This document shows positions 26,701 through 38,792 of a stretch of DNA of 64,000 nucleotides, one piece after another. Position numbers and translations under genes: made by a program. The DNA comes from Hippophae tibetana (Eukaryota; Streptophyta; Magnoliopsida; Rosales; Elaeagnaceae), in the NCBI GenBank assembly GCA_037013495.1, contig CM072810.1, positions 49,400,843 to 49,464,842 on the forward strand, written 5' to 3'. Position 1 is the stretch's first letter. Each line of letters begins with the position of its first letter. The notes beneath the pieces are model-generated. The model was not told the origin of the DNA. It saw only the letters and a list, made by a program, of their open reading frames with translations, and did no database searches.

Positions 26701-28512
26701 ATTTTTACTCTGTTATCGAAACAACTATTATAATATATTGAATTGAAGCCCGTACCGATTCAAACAATCTGATTTGGCCCCACAAAGGATCCACATTTTT
26801 GTACGCAAATTCCAGCGTTTACATCATTTACCGAGGGTTTTAAGTGTTTGTCTCACAATTTCCGTTGTACTTAGTTTCTATTTTATTCAAAAGTGTCGTA
26901 AATAAGATTTTGGTGCCAGCAAAGGGTTCTTTAATTATGCTATCAATCAATATCTATGCTTCCAAAAAACAAATAAGGGAAGAGAAAAAGAAAGGAGGTA
27001 TGTTCACATTTTAAAAAAGAATAAAACATTTGATAAATCGCAATTTCAACTTTAAATGATAATAACTTTTAACTCGGGTATTGAAACGACTATATTATTA
27101 TATGAAACCGAAGCTCTTAGCGATTCACACCATATGAGATGGCCTCAAATTTGGAATATCATTTTTGTATCTAAATTTCACCATTTACATCATTTATTGA
27201 GGGTTTTTAGTTTTTTACCCACCATTTCCGTTGTACTTACTTTCGATTTTATTCAAAAGAGCCGTAAAGGAGATATTGGTGCAAACAAAGGGTCCTTTAT
27301 TTATGTGTTCAATCCCTATATATTCTTCCAAAAAAAATGAGTAAAGAAAAAGGAAAAGGCGACTGATCCCATTTAAAAAAGGAAAAAACATTTGATAAAT
27401 TGGAATTCCAACTTTAAACGACTTTAAAGTTTTACTTGCATATCGAGAAAACTATTATAATATATCAAATTGAAGATCGTACCGATTCAAACAATTGGAT
27501 TTGGACCCATAGAGGAACCACATATTTGTACGCAAATTCCATCGTTTACATCATTTACCGAACGTTTTAAGTGTTTGTCCTACCATTTCCGTTGCACTTA
27601 CTTTCTATTATATTGAAAAGAGCCGTAAAGGAGATATTTGTTCAAACAAATTGTTCTTTATTTATTTGTTAAATCAATATATATTCTTCCAAAAAAATAT
27701 GAGAAAAGTGAAAGGAAAAGGCTATTGTTCCCATTTTAAAAAGGAACAAAACATTTGATAAATCGATATTCCAACTTTAAACGACGATAAATTTTTACTC
27801 TGTTATCGAAACAACTATTATAATATATTGAATTGAAGCCCGTACCGATTCAAACAATCTGATTTGGCCCCACAAAGGATCCACATTTTTGTACGCAAAT
27901 TCCAGCGTTTACATCATTTACCGAGGGTTTTAAGTGTTTGTCTCACAATTTCCGTTGTACTTAGTTTCTATTTTATTCAAAAGTGTCGTAAATAAGATTT
28001 TGGTGCCAGCAAAGGGTTCTTTAATTATGCTATCAATCAATATCTATGCTTCCAAAAAACAAATAAGGGAAGAGAAAAAGAAAGGAGGTATGTTCACATT
28101 TTAAAAAAGAATAAAACATTTGATAAATCGCAATTTCAACTTTAAATGATAATAACTTTTAACTCGGGTATTGAAACGACTATATTATTATATGAAACCG
28201 AAGCTCTTAGCGATTCACACCATATGAGATGTCCTCAAATTTGGAATATCATTTTTGTATCTAAATTTCACCATTTACATCATTTATTGAGGGTTTTTAG
28301 TTTTTTACCCACCATTTCCGTTGTACTTAATTTCGATTTTATTCAAAAGAGCCGTAAAGGAGATATTGGTGCAAACAAAGGGTCCTTTATTTATATATTC
28401 AATCCCTATATATTCTTCCAAAAAAACGAGTAAAGAAAAAGGAAAAGGCTACTGTTCCCATTTAAAAAAGGAACAAAACATTTAATAAATCGGAGTTCCA
28501 ACTTTAAATGAC

Positions 28513-28876
28513 GATAAATTTTTACTCTGTTATCGAAACAACAATTATAATATATCAAATTGAAGACCGTACCGATTCAAATAATCTGATTTGGCCCCAC
28601 AAAGGAACCACATTTTTGTACGCAAATTCCATCGTTTACATCATTTACCGAGGGTTTTAAATGTTTGTCTCACCATTTCCGTTGTACTTACCTTCTATTA
28701 TATTGAAAAGAGCCATAAAGGAGATATTTGTCCAAACAAATTTTTCTTTATTTATGTGTTAAATCATTATATATTCTTCCAAAAAAAATATGAGAAAATT
28801 TAAAGGAAAAGGCTATTCTTCCCATTTTAAAAAGGAACAAAACATTTGATAAATCGGAGTTCCAACATTAAAGGAC
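28513..28876 (+). repeat. C' variant monomer at right edge of homogeneous block
   Basis: This monomer shares the C' variants of 2350-2713: 'taaatgacgataaa', 'acaacaattataat', 'gggttttaaatgtttg', 'gagccataaagg' and 'aaacaaatttttc'. The B monomer just before it ends in 'aaaaaacgagtaaag', as does the monomer before the left copy. It marks the transition from the uniform trimeric array to the heterogeneous zone. Confidence 0.8.
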
Positions 28877-29242
28877 GATAAAATTTTACTCTGTTATCGA
28901 AATAACTATTATAATATATCAAAATGAAGCCCGTACCGATTCAAACAATCTGATTTGGCCCCAAGAAGGAACCACATTTTTGTACGCAAATTCCAGCGTT
29001 TACATCATTTACCGAGGGTTTTAAGTGTTTGTCTCACAATTTCCGTTGTAATTACTTTCTATTTAATTCAAAAGAGCCGTAAAGGACATTTTGGCGCAAA
29101 CAAAGGGTTCTTTTTTTATGCGTTCAATCAATATCTATGCTTACAAAGAACAAATAAGGGAAGAGAAAAAGAAAGGAGCTACAGTTCACATTTTAAAAAA
29201 GAATAAAACATTTGATAAATCGCAATTTGAACTTTAAAAGAT

Positions 29243-29970
29243 GATACCTTTTGACTGGGGTATTGAAACGACTATATTATTATATGAAACCGAAGCTCTT
29301 AGCGATTTACACCATATGAGATAGTCTCAAATTTGGAATATCATTTTTGTACCTAAATTTCCCCATTTACATCATTTATTGAGGGTTTTTAGTTTTTTGC
29401 CCACCATTTCCGTTGTATTTACTTTCGATTTTATTCAAAAGAGTCGTAAAGGAGATATTGGTGCAAACAAAGGGTCCTTTATTTATTTGTTCAATCCCTA
29501 TATATTCTTCCAAAAAAAATGAGTAAAGAAAAAGGAAAAGGCGACTGATCCCATTTAAAAAAGGAAAAAACATATGATAAATTGGAGTTCCAACTTTAAA
29601 CGACTTTAAAGTTTTACTTGCATATCGAGAAAACTATTATAATATATCAAATTGAAGATCGTACCGATTCAAACAATCTGATTTGGCCCCACAAAGGATC
29701 CACATTTTTGTACGCAAATTCCAGCGTTTACATCATTTACCGAGGGTTTTAAGTGTTTGTCTCACCATTTCCGTTGTACTTACTTTCTATTTAATTCAAA
29801 AGAGCCGTAAAGGAGATTTTGGTGCAAACAAAGGGTTCTTTTTTTATGCGTTCAATCCATATCTATGCTTACAAAGAACAAATAAGGGAAGAGAAAAAGA
29901 AAGGAGCTACAGTTCACATTTTAAAAAAGAATAAAACATTTGATAAATCGCAATTTGAACTTTAAAAGAT
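29243..29970 (+). repeat. Dimeric unit with C/A chimeric monomer
   Basis: A B monomer (29243-29604) is followed by a monomer (29605-29970) that begins as C ('tttaaagttttacttgc', 'attgaagatc') and continues as A ('ctgatttggccccacaaagg', BamHI site, A tail). The switch lies within 29660-29677, the 18 bp shared by both parents. The next B follows at 29971, so one monomer's worth of sequence is missing. The B monomers 29243 and 29971 share 'gagatagtctca', placing an in-frame stop in the B frame. Confidence 0.88.
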
Positions 29971-31455
29971 GATACCTTTTGACTCGGGTATTGAAACGAC
30001 TATATTATTATATGAAACCGAAGCTCTTAGCGATTTACACCATATGAGATAGTCTCATATTTGGAATATCATTTTTGTACCTAAATTTCCCCATTTACAT
30101 CATTTATTGAGGGTTTTTAGTTTTTTGCCCACCATTTCCGTTGTACTTACTTTCGATTTTATTCAAAAGAGCCGTAAAGGAGATATTGGTGCAAACAAAG
30201 GGTCCTTTATTTATGTGTTCAATCCCTATATATTCTTCAAAAAAAATGAGTAAAGAAAAAGGAAAAGGCTACTCATCCCATTTAAAAAAGGAAAAAAACA
30301 TTTGACAAATTGGAGTTCCAACTTTAAACGACTTTAAAATTTTACTTGCATATCGAGAAAATCATTATAATATATCAAATTGAAATCGTACCGATTCAAA
30401 CAATTGGATTTGGCCCCATAGAGGAACCACATATTTGTACTCAAATTCCATCGTTTACATCATTTACCGAAGGTTTTAAGTGTTTGTCTCACCATTTCCG
30501 TTGTACTTAATTTCTATTATATTGAAAAGAGCCGTAAAGGAGATATTTGTCCAAACAAATTGTTCTTTATTTATGTGTTAAATCAATATATATTCTTCCA
30601 AAAAAAATATGAGAAAAGTGAAAGGAAAAGGATATTGTTCCCATTTTAAAAAGGAACAAAACATTTGATAAATCATAGTTCCAACATTAAAGGACGATTA
30701 ATTTTTACTCTGTTATCGAAACAACTATTATAATATATCAAAATGAAACCCGTACCGATTCAAACAATCTGATTTGGCCCCAAAAAGGAACCACATTTTT
30801 GTACACAAATTCCATCGTTTACATCATTTACCGAGTGTTTTAAGTGTTTGTCTCACAATTTCCATTGTACTTACTTTCTATTTTATTTAAAAGAGCCGTA
30901 AAAGAGATTTTGGTGCAAACAAAGGGTTCTTTATTTATGCGTTCAATCAATATCTATGCTTACAAAGAACAAAGAAGGGAAGAGAAAAAGAAAGGAGCTA
31001 CAGTTCACATTTTAAAAGAGAATAAAACATTTCATAAATTGCAATTTGAACTTTAAAAGATGATAACTTTTGACTCGGGTATTGAAACGACTATATTATT
31101 ATATGAAACCGAAGCTATTAGCGATTTACTCCATATGAGATGGCCTCAAATTTGGAATATCAATTTTGTACCTAAATTTCCCCATTTACATCATTTATTG
31201 AGGGTTTTTAGTTTTTTGCCCACCATTTCCGTTGTACTTACTTTCGATTTTATTCAAAAGAGCCGTAAAGGAGATATTGGTGCATACAAAGGGTCCTTTA
31301 TTTATGTGTTCAATCCCTATATATTCTTGCAAAAAAAATGAGTAAAGAAAAAGGAAAAGGCTACTGATCCCATTTAAAAAAGGAAAAAACATTTGATAAA
31401 TTGGAGTTCCAACTTTAAACGACGATAAACTTTTACTTGCATATCGAGAAAACTA

Positions 31456-34400
31456 TTATAATATATCAAATTGAAGATCGTACCGATTCAAACAATTGGA
31501 TTTGGCCCCATAGAGGAACCACATATTTGTACGCAAATTCCATCGTTTACATCATTTACCGAAGGTTTTAAGTGTTTGTCTCACCATTTCCGTTGCACTT
31601 ACTTTCTATTATATTGAAAAGAGCCGTAAAGGAGATATTTGTTCAAACAAATTGTTCTTTATTTATTTGTTAAATCAATATATATTCTTCCAAAATAATA
31701 TGAGAAAAGTGAAAGGAAAAGGCTATTGTTCCCATTTTAAAAAGGAACAAAACATTTGATAAATCGATGTTCCAACTTTAAACGACGATAAATTTTTACT
31801 CTGTTATCGAAACAACTGTTATAATATATCGAATTGAAGCCCGTACCGATTCAAACAATCTGATTTGGCCCAAAAAAGGAACCACATTCTTGTACCCAAA
31901 TTCCATCGTTTACATCATTTACCGAGTGTTTTAAGTGTTTGTCTCACAATTTCCGTTGTACTTACTTTCTATTTTATTCAAAAGAGCCGTAAAGGAGATT
32001 TTGGTGCAAACAAAGGGTTCTTTATTTATGCGTTCAATCAATATCTATGCTTACAAAGAACAAATAAGGGAAGAGAAAAAGAAAGAAGCTACAGTTCAAA
32101 TTTTAAAAAAGAATAAAACATTTGATAAATCGCAATTTGAACTTTAAAAGATGATAAATTTTGACTCGGGTATTGAAACAACTATATTATTATATGAAAC
32201 CGAAGCTCTTAGCGATTCACACCATATGAGATGGCCTCAAATTTGGAATATCATTTTTGTACTTAAATTTCACCATACATCATTTATTGTGGGATTTTAG
32301 TTTTTTGCCCACCATTTCCGTTGTACTTACTTTCGATTTTATTCAAAAGAGCCGTAAAGGAGATATTGGTGCGAACAAAGGGTCCTTTATTTATGTGTTC
32401 AATCCCTATATATTTTTCCAAAAAGATATGAGAAAAGTGAAAGGAAAAGGATATTGTTCCCATTTTAAAAAGGAACAAAACATTTGATAAATCGCAGTTC
32501 TAACATTAAAGGACGATAAATGTTTACTCTGTTATCGAAACAAGTATTATAATATATCAAATTGAAGCCCATACCGATTCAAATAATCTGATTTGGCCCC
32601 ACAAAGGATCCACATTTTTGTACGCAAATTCCATCGTTTACATCATTTACCGAAGGTTTTAAGTGTTTGTCTCACCATTTCCATTGTACTTACTTTCTAT
32701 TATATTGAAAAGAGCCGTAAAGGAGATATTTGTCCAAACAAATTGTTCTTTATTTATGTGTTAAATCAATATATATTCTTCCGAAAAAAATATGAGAAAA
32801 GTGAAAGGAAAAGGCTATTGTTCCCATTTTAAAAAGGAACAAAACATTTGATAAATCAGAGTTCCAACATTAAAGGACGATTAATTTTTACTCTGTTATC
32901 GAAACAACTATTATAATATATCAAAATGAAGCCCGTACCGATTCAAACAATCTGATTTGGCCCAAAAAAGGAACCACATTTTTGTACGCAAATTCCAGCG
33001 TTTACATCATTTACCGAGGGTTTTAAGTGTTTGTCTCACAATTTCCGTTGTACTTACTTTCTTTTAAATTCAAAAGAGCCGTAAAGGAGATATTTGTTCA
33101 AACAAATTGTTCTTTATTTATGTGTTAAATCAATATATATTCTTCCCAAAAAACATGAGAAAAGTGAAAGGAAAAGGCTATTGTTCCCATTTTAAAAAGG
33201 AACAAAACATTTGATAAATCGGAGTTCCAACTTTAAACGACGATAAATTTTTACTCTGTTATCGAAACAACTGTTATAATATATCGAATTGAAGCCCGTA
33301 CCGATTCAAACAATCTGATTTGGCCCCACAAAGGATCCACATTTTTGTACGCAAATTCCAGCGTTTACATCATTTACCGATGGTTGTAAGTGTTTGTCTC
33401 ACAATTTCCGTTGTACTTATTTTCCATTTTATACAAAAGAGCCGTAAAGGAGATTTTGGTGCAAACAAAGGGTTCTTTATTTATACGTTCAATCAATATC
33501 TATGCTTCCTAAAAACAAATAAGGGAAGAGAAAATGAAAGGAGCTACTGTTCACATTTTAAAAAAGAATAAAACATTTAATAAATCGCAATTTGAACTTT
33601 AAAAGATGATAACTTTTGACTCGGGTATTGAAACGACTATATTATTATATGAAACTGAAGCTCTTAGCGATTCACACCATATGAGATGGCCTCAAATTTG
33701 GAATATCATTTTTGTACTTAAATTTCACCATTTACATCATTTATTGAGGGTTTTTAGTTTTTTGCCCACCTTTTCCGTTGTACTTACTTTCGATTTTATT
33801 CAAAAGAGCCGTAAAGGAGATATTGGTGCGAACAAAGGGTCCTTTATTTATGTGTTCAATCCCTATATATTCTTCCAAAAAGATATAAGAAAAGTGAAAG
33901 GAAAAGGCTATTGTTCCCATTTTAAAAAGGAACAAAACATTTGATAAATCGCAGTTCTAACATTAAAGGACGATAAATTTTTACTCTGTTATCGAAACAA
34001 CTATTATAATATATTAAATTGAAGATCGACCGATTCAAACAATCTGATTTGGCCCCATAGAGGAACCACATATTTGTACACAAATTCCATCGTTTACATC
34101 ATTTACCGAAGTTTTTAAGTGTTTGTCTCACAATTTCCGTTGTACTTACTTTCTTTTAAATTCAAAAGAGCCGTAAAGGAGATATTTGTTCAAACAAATT
34201 GTTCTTTATTTATGTGTTAAATCAATATATATTCTTCCCAAAAAACATGAGAAAAGTGAAAGGAAAAGGCTATTGTTCCCATTTTAAAAAGGAACAAAAC
34301 ATTTGATAAATCGGAGTTCCAACTTCAAACGACGATAAATTTTTACTCTGTTATCGAAACAACTATTATAATATATCGAATTGAAGCCCGTACCGATTCA

Positions 34401-35092
34401 AACAATCTGATTTGGCCCCACAAAGGATCCACATTTTTGTACGCAAATTCCAGCGTTTACATCATTTAACGATGGTTGTAAGTGTTTGTCTCACAATTTC
34501 CGTTGTACTTATTTTCCATTTTATACAAAAGAGCCGTAAAGGAGATTTTGGTGCAAACAAAGGGTTCTTTATTTATACGTTCAATCAATATCTATGCTTC
34601 CTAAAAACAAATAAGGGAAGAGAAAATGGAAGGAGCTACTGTTCACATTTTAAAAAAGAATAAAACATTTGATAAATCGCAATTTGAACTTCAAAAGATG
34701 ATAACTTTTGACTCGGGTATTGAAACGACTATATTATTATATGAAACCGAAGCTATTAGCGATTTACTCCATATGAGATGGACTCAAATTTGGAATATCA
34801 TTTTTGTGCCTAAATTTCACCATTTACATCATTTATTGAGGGTTTTTAGTTTTTTGCCCACCATTTCCGTTGTACTTACTTTCGATTTTATCCAAAAGAC
34901 CGTAAAGGAGATATTGGTGCAAACAAAGGGTCCTTTATTTATGTGTTCAATCCCTATATATTCTTCCAAAAAAAATGAGTAAAGAAAAAGGAAAAGGCTA
35001 CTGATCCCATTTAAAAAAGGAAAAAACATTTGATAAATTGGAGTTCAAACTTTAAACGACGATAAACTTTTACTTGCATATCGAGAAAACCA
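31456..35092 (+). repeat. 10-monomer (3637-bp) super-unit, copy 1
   Basis: Its B starts at 32153, 33608 and 34700 recur exactly 3637 bp later at 35790, 37245 and 38337 (4 + 3 + 3 monomers). I noticed no difference between the copies in the parts compared. Private features shared by both include 'caccatacatcattta' with 'gtgggattttag', 'gaagatcgaccg', 'catttaacgatggttg' and 'ctttcttttaaattc'. The left boundary is set by 'aaaactatt' (about 31455) against 'aaaaccatt' (about 35092). Confidence 0.9.
32153..33607 (+). repeat. Tetrameric unit with B/C and A/C hybrid monomers
   Basis: The monomers are a B/C hybrid (32153-32514), C' (32515-32878), an A/C hybrid (32879-33241) and A (33242-33607). The B/C hybrid has a B front and a C tail after 'ccctatatatttttcc'. 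The A/C hybrid has 'ttccagcg' of A followed by 'gatatttgttc' of C. The unit recurs at 35790-37244. Confidence 0.85.
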
Positions 35093-38000
35093 TTATAATA
35101 TATCAAATTGAAGATCGTACCGATTCAAACAATTGGATTTGGCCCCATAGAGGAACCACATATTTGTACGCAAATTCCATCGTTTACATCATTTACCGAA
35201 GGTTTTAAGTGTTTGTCTCACCATTTCCGTTGCACTTACTTTCTATTATATTGAAAAGAGCCGTAAAGGAGATATTTGTTCAAACAAATTGTTCTTTATT
35301 TATTTGTTAAATCAATATATATTCTTCCAAAATAATATGAGAAAAGTGAAAGGAAAAGGCTATTGTTCCCATTTTAAAAAGGAACAAAACATTTGATAAA
35401 TCGATGTTCCAACTTTAAACGACGATAAATTTTTACTCTGTTATCGAAACAACTGTTATAATATATCGAATTGAAGCCCGTACCGATTCAAACAATCTGA
35501 TTTGGCCCAAAAAAGGAACCACATTCTTGTACCCAAATTCCATCGTTTACATCATTTACCGAGTGTTTTAAGTGTTTGTCTCACAATTTCCGTTGTACTT
35601 ACTTTCTATTTTATTCAAAAGAGCCGTAAAGGAGATTTTGGTGCAAACAAAGGGTTCTTTATTTATGCGTTCAATCAATATCTATGCTTACAAAGAACAA
35701 ATAAGGGAAGAGAAAAAGAAAGAAGCTACAGTTCAAATTTTAAAAAAGAATAAAACATTTGATAAATCGCAATTTGAACTTTAAAAGATGATAAATTTTG
35801 ACTCGGGTATTGAAACAACTATATTATTATATGAAACCGAAGCTCTTAGCGATTCACACCATATGAGATGGCCTCAAATTTGGAATATCATTTTTGTACT
35901 TAAATTTCACCATACATCATTTATTGTGGGATTTTAGTTTTTTGCCCACCATTTCCGTTGTACTTACTTTCGATTTTATTCAAAAGAGCCGTAAAGGAGA
36001 TATTGGTGCGAACAAAGGGTCCTTTATTTATGTGTTCAATCCCTATATATTTTTCCAAAAAGATATGAGAAAAGTGAAAGGAAAAGGATATTGTTCCCAT
36101 TTTAAAAAGGAACAAAACATTTGATAAATCGCAGTTCTAACATTAAAGGACGATAAATGTTTACTCTGTTATCGAAACAAGTATTATAATATATCAAATT
36201 GAAGCCCATACCGATTCAAATAATCTGATTTGGCCCCACAAAGGATCCACATTTTTGTACGCAAATTCCATCGTTTACATCATTTACCGAAGGTTTTAAG
36301 TGTTTGTCTCACCATTTCCATTGTACTTACTTTCTATTATATTGAAAAGAGCCGTAAAGGAGATATTTGTCCAAACAAATTGTTCTTTATTTATGTGTTA
36401 AATCAATATATATTCTTCCGAAAAAAATATGAGAAAAGTGAAAGGAAAAGGCTATTGTTCCCATTTTAAAAAGGAACAAAACATTTGATAAATCAGAGTT
36501 CCAACATTAAAGGACGATTAATTTTTACTCTGTTATCGAAACAACTATTATAATATATCAAAATGAAGCCCGTACCGATTCAAACAATCTGATTTGGCCC
36601 AAAAAAGGAACCACATTTTTGTACGCAAATTCCAGCGTTTACATCATTTACCGAGGGTTTTAAGTGTTTGTCTCACAATTTCCGTTGTACTTACTTTCTT
36701 TTAAATTCAAAAGAGCCGTAAAGGAGATATTTGTTCAAACAAATTGTTCTTTATTTATGTGTTAAATCAATATATATTCTTCCCAAAAAACATGAGAAAA
36801 GTGAAAGGAAAAGGCTATTGTTCCCATTTTAAAAAGGAACAAAACATTTGATAAATCGGAGTTCCAACTTTAAACGACGATAAATTTTTACTCTGTTATC
36901 GAAACAACTGTTATAATATATCGAATTGAAGCCCGTACCGATTCAAACAATCTGATTTGGCCCCACAAAGGATCCACATTTTTGTACGCAAATTCCAGCG
37001 TTTACATCATTTACCGATGGTTGTAAGTGTTTGTCTCACAATTTCCGTTGTACTTATTTTCCATTTTATACAAAAGAGCCGTAAAGGAGATTTTGGTGCA
37101 AACAAAGGGTTCTTTATTTATACGTTCAATCAATATCTATGCTTCCTAAAAACAAATAAGGGAAGAGAAAATGAAAGGAGCTACTGTTCACATTTTAAAA
37201 AAGAATAAAACATTTAATAAATCGCAATTTGAACTTTAAAAGATGATAACTTTTGACTCGGGTATTGAAACGACTATATTATTATATGAAACTGAAGCTC
37301 TTAGCGATTCACACCATATGAGATGGCCTCAAATTTGGAATATCATTTTTGTACTTAAATTTCACCATTTACATCATTTATTGAGGGTTTTTAGTTTTTT
37401 GCCCACCTTTTCCGTTGTACTTACTTTCGATTTTATTCAAAAGAGCCGTAAAGGAGATATTGGTGCGAACAAAGGGTCCTTTATTTATGTGTTCAATCCC
37501 TATATATTCTTCCAAAAAGATATAAGAAAAGTGAAAGGAAAAGGCTATTGTTCCCATTTTAAAAAGGAACAAAACATTTGATAAATCGCAGTTCTAACAT
37601 TAAAGGACGATAAATTTTTACTCTGTTATCGAAACAACTATTATAATATATTAAATTGAAGATCGACCGATTCAAACAATCTGATTTGGCCCCATAGAGG
37701 AACCACATATTTGTACACAAATTCCATCGTTTACATCATTTACCGAAGTTTTTAAGTGTTTGTCTCACAATTTCCGTTGTACTTACTTTCTTTTAAATTC
37801 AAAAGAGCCGTAAAGGAGATATTTGTTCAAACAAATTGTTCTTTATTTATGTGTTAAATCAATATATATTCTTCCCAAAAAACATGAGAAAAGTGAAAGG
37901 AAAAGGCTATTGTTCCCATTTTAAAAAGGAACAAAACATTTGATAAATCGGAGTTCCAACTTCAAACGACGATAAATTTTTACTCTGTTATCGAAACAAC

Positions 38001-38729
38001 TATTATAATATATCGAATTGAAGCCCGTACCGATTCAAACAATCTGATTTGGCCCCACAAAGGATCCACATTTTTGTACGCAAATTCCAGCGTTTACATC
38101 ATTTAACGATGGTTGTAAGTGTTTGTCTCACAATTTCCGTTGTACTTATTTTCCATTTTATACAAAAGAGCCGTAAAGGAGATTTTGGTGCAAACAAAGG
38201 GTTCTTTATTTATACGTTCAATCAATATCTATGCTTCCTAAAAACAAATAAGGGAAGAGAAAATGGAAGGAGCTACTGTTCACATTTTAAAAAAGAATAA
38301 AACATTTGATAAATCGCAATTTGAACTTCAAAAGATGATAACTTTTGACTCGGGTATTGAAACGACTATATTATTATATGAAACCGAAGCTATTAGCGAT
38401 TTACTCCATATGAGATGGACTCAAATTTGGAATATCATTTTTGTGCCTAAATTTCACCATTTACATCATTTATTGAGGGTTTTTAGTTTTTTGCCCACCA
38501 TTTCCGTTGTACTTACTTTCGATTTTATCCAAAAGACCGTAAAGGAGATATTGGTGCAAACAAAGGGTCCTTTATTTATGTGTTCAATCCCTATATATTC
38601 TTCCAAAAAAAATGAGTAAAGAAAAAGGAAAAGGCTACTGATCCCATTTAAAAAAGGAAAAAACATTTGATAAATTGGAGTTCAAACTTTAAACGACGAT
38701 AAACTTTTACTTGCATATCGAGAAAACCA
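35093..38729 (+). repeat. 10-monomer (3637-bp) super-unit, copy 2
   Basis: This is the tandem repeat of 31456-35092. Identity with copy 1 runs on about 60 bp past one period and then breaks at about 38792, where 'aggaatcacat' replaces 'aggaaccacat'. Soon after that 'ttccattgtactt' replaces 'ttccgttgcactt'. Confidence 0.9.
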
Positions 38730-38792
38730 TTATAATATATCAAATTGAAGATCGTACCGATTCAAACAATTGGATTTGGCCCCATAGAGGAA

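Larger units (their letters stand above)
2714..28512 (+). repeat. Homogeneous trimeric HOR block, ~1090-bp A-B-C unit
   Basis: B monomers start at 3079, 4169, 5259 and so on to 28151, with 23 successive intervals of 1089-1091 bp (25072 bp in total, mean 1090.1). Each unit is A (about 365 bp), B (362-363) and C (363). Neighbouring units differ by only a handful of substitutions, whereas A, B and C within a unit differ at many sites; that contrast defines a true higher-order repeat. Almost every A here carries a BamHI site at constant spacing (for example 2805-2810 and 3895-3900). The 1-bp length steps occur at defined units (13979-15069, 18340-19430, 22701-23791) and trace to subtype A1 and single-base indels such as a missing c at about 20942. 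Confidence 0.94.
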
